From: Capniomyces stellatus
Taxonomy: Eukaryota; Kickxellomycota; Harpellomycetes; Harpellales; Legeriomycetaceae
Reading direction: 5' to 3'
Assembly (NCBI GenBank): GCA_001661515.1
Contig: LUVW01000001.1
Location: forward strand, 1,181,058 to 1,245,057
Length of the DNA stretch: 64,000 nucleotides
The translations under genes were made by a program, and so were the position numbers. Shown here one piece after another: positions 57,761 through 64,000 of the stretch; within the stretch, counting starts at the first letter, position 1, and each line of letters opens with the position of its first letter. The notes under the pieces were generated by a model. That model had not been told where the DNA came from. It worked only from the letters and a program-made list of their open reading frames with translations, and ran no database searches.

Positions 57761-59552
57761 GTTTGAGTTTACACTGTGAATCTTGGATATTAGCGTTAAA
57801 TACCAAAACATTTTTTAATGTATGAGAGAGAAACGAGTAATTTAAGGATAAATCAATCAGGGCAACACTGGGTGAGTAAAGCAAAAGAAATTAAGTAAGG
57901 ATGTGCAATCGCAAGTGTGTTTGAAAAAAAAGAGCAAAAAGAGTCGATGAGTATTTTTATAAAAAAAAAAAACTCATGCTGGAACCAAATGTTATTGTTG
58001 GTTTTATTTATTTCTTGTATCGTGTATATTTTTTTTAATGTAAAAAAAAAAAAAATCAAAATCAAAATACCACTATGCTGCCCAAACTGTAACAAGGAAT
58101 AAAATTATAAATCTATTATTACCACATAACTCGAGTTAATATTCCAGTTTGGAAATTGTAATATCGGTTTTTTGTAATGCCAAAATGTAAGTTGAATTCT
58201 GTATATTTTTAGTATCAAAATAGGGAGGAATTAGTAAATAATAAACGATAAATAATTAAGGGATAAGAAAGCAACTAGCAAAATTTGAAATAGAGATAAT
58301 AATCAAGGTTGTTGTTCTAAACATATTTTTTATTTCAAAAAAATATATTTTCTCTTTAGTTGATTTTGAGAGAAAAGCATCAAACTAATTTATAGAAACA
58401 GTGGTGGAATCAAGCACTCGTGATTAGATGAGGTATATTTAACTATTCAAATCGTTAAGAGCGTCCAAGGAAAAGCAATAATCATCAGCAACAGAAAAAG
58501 AGGGCTAGAGAAAAAAGAAAGAGGACAAAGGGAATATAAACGGGAAAGACAGATAGCTTGAAATAAGAATAAAATTGGATTGTTAGTATTTTGTTCTTGG
58601 GAGTTTTATTTTTATTTATTAGTACATGAGCCTATTTAAGCGATTAAATCTCAATAACCGATTTACACAAAGTACCCAGTGAGGATATTTGAGACTAGAA
58701 AGGATTCGAAAAAAAACAAACAAATCTTGACCTGGAACAAGATAAAGGTTGAAGAGAAAAAAAGGATCGAGTTAGATTACTGCGTTTACTCTGGATTTAC
58801 ACTTCTTGGGATATTTTTATTTTTAATTCAAAAAAAACAAGGTAAGAAGTGATGGAACAAACAGTCAATACCTTGATCTGTGTTGTATAAGCGCATACAG
58901 GGATTTTAATTCAAATTCTAATCCACCCACTCCTGCCCTTATGTATAACCCTACTCACAGTCCTGATTATTAATAGGAAAGAATATAGAGTTATAAAAAG
59001 CAAAAAAAGAAAAAGAAAAACAATTCTCTTAAAAAAGAGGCTTTTAAAGTACTAGATATATACCAGTAGAAAATAGTACGATTTGAATTGAATTGAGGAG
59101 GAGAGGGTGGTTATTTTTATAATTGAGATTAAAGATCAGGCGAATAGATCTTAAAAAAGGTAAAGGTTAACGTTGTACTAATAAACATAATGCGTGCATA
59201 CACAAAATATGTAGTTCTGGACAGACCGTGCTGTGGAAGGGCGTATGATGCAGTAACGTACAAGTAGACAAGAATATACCAGATCTTTTGTAAATACACG
59301 CCGATAAGTGTAGTGACAGTAAAGAAGAAGAAGAAAAGACAGAATAAGTAAGAAGAAATAGAAGAAAGACCAAACGAGTGTAAAGAAAAGAAGAAATAAT
59401 AGCAAGAGAAAAAACTTGGAGTGAGGTTCAAAAGGAAGGAAATAGGGAAAAGAAAAGAATAATATTATTTTTTTTTTTGAAAAGGTATAAGCTAGAAGGG
59501 CGGTGTAAATTTCAACTGTATATATATAAAAGTACAAAACCCATAAACGCAA
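54999..59552. other. Gene-poor intergenic tract, 4.5 kb
   Basis: AT-rich DNA with many A-runs and a (TG)n microsatellite at 57732-57760, preceded by a short direct repeat of CATGTTTAG. Short frames here begin at TTG or have no coding-like composition. The right end carries the kinase promoter. No RNA or protein gene is supported. Confidence 0.5.
57732..57760. repeat. (TG)n microsatellite
   Basis: About 28 bases of alternating TG in non-coding DNA. Confidence 0.9.
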
Positions 59553-61236
59553 ATGGCAACAGTGTTAAGAACATCTACCCAAGGAGTAAGTTCTACTTTA
59601 TTTTAAAATTTAAAAGCTTATGATAATGTGTTTGTAGTGTACGCGTGTATGAGTGAGAAAAAGGGGGGGAGTGGTCGTGTTTTGTATGTACAAGATGTAT
59701 TTAAAAAGGGATTATAGTTTATAATTGAAGGGATATTAATTGAGGTTATGATAATGATGATTTTAAGCAGTTTAGCCAGCAAGCACCAGCGGATGTTAAA
59801 TTGACGAATCGAATGCAGCCAGTTAAAAGCTACCAAAGAGATGAGGACGATAAGACTAGGGAAGGGGTTAGAAGAACGAACACGGCTACGTTGAGGACAT
59901 CAGGGGGAGGGGGGTCGGCAACATCGGGAGCAGGAGTAGGAACAGGAGTAGGAACAGGAGTAGGAACAGGGGCAGGATCGGTACCAGTTAGAAGGCCTAG
60001 CCAAACACAAAGAACACGGACAGAGCAAGCGCTAAAGACAGGAGAGTGGGATAAGAGGCTTGATAAAGGAAAGATGTTGCGGGATAAGAAGGAGCAGAGA
60101 ATAGGAGATTTTGTGATAAAGTCGACATTGGGGAAAGGGACGTTTAGCAAGGTATGCATGGCGGAACACAGAATAACTAAGCAGACATTTGCGCTGAAGT
60201 TTATAAAGCCAAAGTCATCTGATAGTAATAGCAATAATGACAAGCACAGTCTTAGAATTGAGAGAGAAATCAAGTTGTTGTCGTTGCTTTACCATCCAAA
60301 CGTGGTGCGGCTGTATGATGTGGTGCAAACAAGCAAGTTTACGATGATAGTGATGGAGCACAATAGTGGGGGAGAGTTGTTGCATTATATTAGGAAGCGG
60401 GGGCGGTTGATGGAGAGAGAAGCACGGATATTTTTCAGGCAAATTTTGTCAGCGGTGGATTATTGCCATAGAGTAAGTGTGTAATAAGAGTGACATTATG
60501 GATGTACAAATAGATGTACAAGTATACGTACAAGTAAATGTACAAGTAGGAGTAGATGGAAATACTAATGTGTAAATATGCTTGGATAGAATTGTATAAT
60601 TCATAGAGATTTAAAGCTAGAGAACGTGATGCTTGATGGGGAGAGAAGGATTCGGCTGATAGATTTTGGGTTTGCAAATACGTTTTATTGGGACAAGGAG
60701 CTGGATACGTTTTGTGGGTCGCCATTTTACGCTGCGCCAGAGATGGTGAATGGGATTAAGTATACGGGGCCAGAGGTGGATATATGGAGTATGGGTGTGA
60801 TACTATTTTTTATGCTGTGTGGCCGTACGCCGTTTGAGGGAGAGAACTTGAAGGAGATTTACGACAAGATTTCGCGGGGAAGATTTGTTATGCCGCAGTT
60901 CCTGAGCAGTGGGGCGTGTGATATGCTGCAGCGGATGTTGACGGTGAATCCGCGGAAAAGGATCACAATGGTGGAACTGCGGTTACATGAGTGGGTGAAT
61001 ACGGATTTTGATGAGCCGCTGAACAGTTTCCTGCCGCCAAGACCAGCAGTGGTTCTGGACCCAAACCCGCAATCACTGAGCAAGATGCACTTGTATGGGT
61101 ACACGCCAGAGCAAGTGACAACAGGGCTGTCAGATGCTGATTGTGTTTCAACGCCGCTAGTGAGTATATATCACCTGGTAGACGAGTCAAGGCGCAGGAA
61201 GGCAGCCAAGGCAGCACGGAAGAACCAGGCAATAGC

Positions 61237-61274
<38 letters not shown>

Positions 61275-62296
61275 CAACAACAACATCATCAAATATGGGA
61301 ACAGGAAGTGCAGTATACTTGACAGCAGGAAATACAGGAAGCAACAATAACAACAACAATAACAATAACATCATTAGTAGTAGTGTAATAAGCAGTAATG
61401 ACAATAGAATGTCAGGAACAATGCTACCACATATCACGTCAGTTCCTTTGACATTGACAACAAGCGGAAACAACAACATCATTATCAACAGCAACGGCCA
61501 CAACATGACAGCAGCCGCAACCAACGGTATACATCCCAGTAACGAGGCCTACAACATCCGCCGGTCAATGGGTGGCAGTGAAAACGGCTCGAGTGGAAGT
61601 GCAGTTGCTGCGGGACAAGGAACAAACATACACGGCTATGAACATGAACAGACTAACACTAATATCAACATTAACACTAATAGTAATAGTAATAGTAATA
61701 GTAATAGCAATAGCAATAGCAACACTAATAGCAATAGCAATGGTAATGGTAATAATCAGCCACAACGTTTGTCAGTCAACAATGGTCACGACATGAGGCA
61801 GGCAAACGCTACATCCAACATTTCAGTTGGTGGAGGACGGAGGTTAAGCATGTACTCCATCTCACAGGACATGCGTGAAATCAAGGAGGTTGATGGGTCA
61901 AAAACCCCTGTGTTCCTAGAGTCGCCCTCCATAGTGGCAACGCAGCTGGGCGCTGGGCTGAGAATCTCCAGAATCCAAAAGAACGGCGATGTTCGGCCCG
62001 TTACCGGTGACTCTTTCAACTGGGAGTCCAACTCAGTGCATGGATCTGACGCTAATGCCAGCAGAATGTCCAAGAACTTTGGAAATCCCTCAAGGTTGTT
62101 TGCCAGACTCAGAAAGTCTATGCCCTTCCTCAAGTTCAGAAAGTCAATGGCTTTTATTGACCCAGTTCCTCTTCAAAAGGGATACAAGGGTGCCAAGGAC
62201 AATAACAACAATAATAATAATAACAACAATAATAATAATAACAACAATAATAATAACAACAACAAAAAGAACGTTTACAGTAAAGGCAACAACAGC

Positions 62297-62341
<45 letters not shown>

Positions 62342-63391
62342 ATTACTTATGCCAGTAACAAAATGTATTCACACAACAACGCCAGTGCCAGTGCCAGTAC
62401 CAGTACCAATGCCCACCATGGTGCTCCTGACTCCAGGTTCCCATCCCAACCCCCAGTTCCTCAGGCATCAGTCACCAAACAGCCATTCACCAATCAGAGG
62501 CTGTCGAGCCAGGGCGTTACTCCTTCCCAAGCCAATCAATCCCAGCTCGCAAGAACCCGCAGTGCCTACGTCTCTCACAGGCAAAGCGTTGTTGAAGAGA
62601 CTCCAGCCCCAAACAGAAGAAACACCGAGTTCATGTCATCAAGTTCCCAATCACCAGTCCCACAACTCCACAACCAGCAACACTTCCAGAATAGCCAGCA
62701 ACAACAACAGCCATTGCCCTCAACCACCACTCGTCGCCTAACCGAGTCTAGATCTCACCAAGGTCCTGCATACCCACAGCAGCAAACCCTCCCACCAAAT
62801 CCAAATAATTTCGAACAAAGACCTGTCCAAAATGGCCAATTCTCACATAACAAACCAATTCCCCCAGTAACTTTAAATCAACCTGCAAGAGCCAACAATG
62901 TTTATAATCCAAATACAATCTTGACCTCTGCTCAGAATCAGAATCAGAATCAGAACCAGAACCAAAATCAAACTCCAAACTTGACTCCAAACCCAAAAAT
63001 TGGAAACCCAGAGTCTGTTTCTGCTCCAAGAAACCAAGCTCTCACTCGTTCACCTCCTGCAAACGTTTCCCCAGCCCCCATTTCCGGCATATTCACCATA
63101 AAAACCACGGTGTTGAGGCCGCTATACGAGATTCACCAAGATGTAGATAGAGTATTGCAGATGCACAACATAGCCTACAGAAAGATAACCGAGTACTTTT
63201 TCTTTTGCGAGGATCGCTCCGACTTTTCAAGCAATGGAAGCTCATCCCCTTCGCCATCAGGAAACAGGTTTGAGATATATATAACCAACATACAGGGCAA
63301 TTTGTTCACAATCAAGTTTAAACGTCTTAAAGGAAGCTGGTGGACTCATAAAAAATTGGCCCAGAGGCTAATTAAGGATATGGGCAATTGA
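59553..63391 (+). CDS. Kin1/MARK-type Ser/Thr protein kinase with C-terminal KA1 domain
   Basis: Three exons, 59553-59585, 59771-60472 and 60590-63391, give 1178 aa, all joined in phase 0 with GTAAGT donors. Exon 1 codes only MATVLRTSTQG. The kinase domain begins near residue 122: GKGTFSKV glycine loop, ALKF lysine 154, catalytic NCIIHRDLKLEN (Asp252; the second intron falls just before it), DFG at 270-272, activation loop LDTFCGSPFYAAPE with the LKB1-type Thr, and DIWSMGVILFFMLCG. A UBA-like segment follows. Then comes a roughly 650-residue linker with Ala, Asn and Asn-Ser repeats. The C-terminus is a KA1 domain (FTIKTTVLRPLYEIHQDVDRV ... TIKFKRLKGSWWTHKKLAQRLIKD, split by a Ser-rich insert). 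Such kinases act at the plasma membrane in polarity and exocytosis. The family is certain. Confidence 0.93.
61236..61288 (+). repeat. Alanine/threonine codon repeat in the kinase gene
   Basis: (GCA)n followed by (ACA)n codes a poly-Ala then poly-Thr tract in the linker of the kinase. Confidence 0.8.
61660..61755 (+). repeat. Asn-Ser/Asn-Thr codon repeat in the kinase gene
   Basis: Repeats of AATAGT, AATAGC and AACACT hexamers code an alternating Asn-Ser/Asn-Thr tract ending in Asn-Gly. A low-complexity part of the linker. Confidence 0.8.
62200..62341 (+). repeat. Poly-asparagine codon repeats in the kinase gene
   Basis: Two runs of AAC/AAT codons, split by a short Lys-Asn-Val-Tyr-Ser segment, code about 21 and 16 asparagines in the linker. 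Length variation between strains is likely. Confidence 0.85.
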
Positions 63392-64000
63392 TTCTTTCTT
63401 TTTCTCGTTCTCGTTCTCTTTTGGTTTTGGTTTTTATATCAAACATTGCAAGTACTTGTGAAGCTATAGTAAACCGAAACAAAGAAAAGAAACAAAGAAA
63501 AGAGAAAGAAAGAAGCAGAATGAGAAAAAGCTAATCCTGATCCAAATGTGCCTATTTCTGTCAGTATTGCTAATACTACTACAACCACTATTATTACTAT
63601 CATTATTATTATCATACCCATTCACCCATCATTATCAATGCAGCAAGCTTCAACATTATACTTGGCTACTATTTTTATTATTCTACTATTTTTCTTATTC
63701 TACTCTTCTTATTCTACCTATATTGTCTCTTATTTTTACTTTTTTACTTTTATCGACTTTTTATTTTCAATGGTTTGTGTTGACTACTTACTTTTACCTA
63801 CCAAATCTTAATAGTTACCTTTATTACTTTTACCTACCACTATTTACAATAATATAATCCCACTTGACACCTCGATAGTCTAGTATATGAAAAATAATGA
63901 GCGTTCATTGTTGTCTACTAGCTCCTGTGAAAGGAGTTAAAACAACCAACCACCAAGACGGTGCTGGCAACAATATCGGGTTTTGGAGGTTATCCACAAC
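63392..64000. other. Kinase 3' region and possible start or end of another gene
   Basis: The first 500 bases are pyrimidine-rich without coding signal. The last 100 bases are more balanced in composition. A plus-strand frame opens at ATG 63897 and stays open to the edge. On minus, a frame entering from the edge ends with TGA at about 63905 and reads PILLPAPSWWLVVLTPF. I cannot decide which, if either, is a gene edge. Confidence 0.3.

Overview
The window is nuclear DNA from an AT-rich fungus. The protein families are fungal or fungal-like: mitoribosomal mS23/Rsm25, AHAS subunits Ilv2/Ilv6, a Gcs1-type ArfGAP, a Kin1/MARK kinase and a Tag1-like DUF3712 protein. Genes carry short GT-AG introns (mostly GTAAGT donors), tRNA genes are dispersed, and intergenic DNA is long, homopolymer-rich and rich in microsatellites. 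An early-diverging lineage (Kickxellomycotina/Harpellales type) would fit, but that is inference. Two assembly gaps fall inside the ILV2 copies and one inside a poly-T tract.

Layout. 1-18 kb: 3'-truncated sulfide:quinone oxidoreductase (-), about 6.4 kb without recognisable genes, an RGS-domain protein (+), mitoribosomal mS23 (-), U1-70K (+, up to seven exons including a 12-nt microexon) and poly(A) polymerase (-). 18-28 kb: a gene-free tract with a gap, a DUF3712/Tag1-like vacuolar protein (+), and an acidic nuclear-type protein with a weak Scm3/HJURP-like segment and a C-terminal PIP-box (+). 28-32.6 kb: a tRNA/retroelement island with six tRNA genes (Glu, Arg, Ala, Leu, Gly, Ser), three copies of a 337-338 bp solo-LTR-like repeat (R1) and one copy of a second repeat (R2). 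32.8-44.5 kb: a four-gene cluster, all on the minus strand, with two regulatory (ILV6) and two catalytic (ILV2) subunits of acetohydroxyacid synthase. 48-54 kb: ArfGAP (+, eight exons) and a histidine phosphatase (-). 54-64 kb: a second R2 copy facing tRNA-Val, a gene-free tract, and a Kin1/MARK-type kinase (+, three exons).

The most notable biology is the AHAS cluster. Both subunits of the first enzyme of branched-chain amino-acid synthesis are duplicated side by side. One catalytic copy has Leu instead of the herbicide-site Trp, and one regulatory copy has Ser instead of a valine-site Asn. The two ILV2 copies are mosaics of identical tracts and divergent islands, as expected of gene conversion. 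The second notable system is the tRNA island: R1 repeats end 6-7 bp from tRNA 5' ends and have TG...CA termini and 4-bp target duplications, and two tRNA pairs appear to be dicistronic Pol III units.
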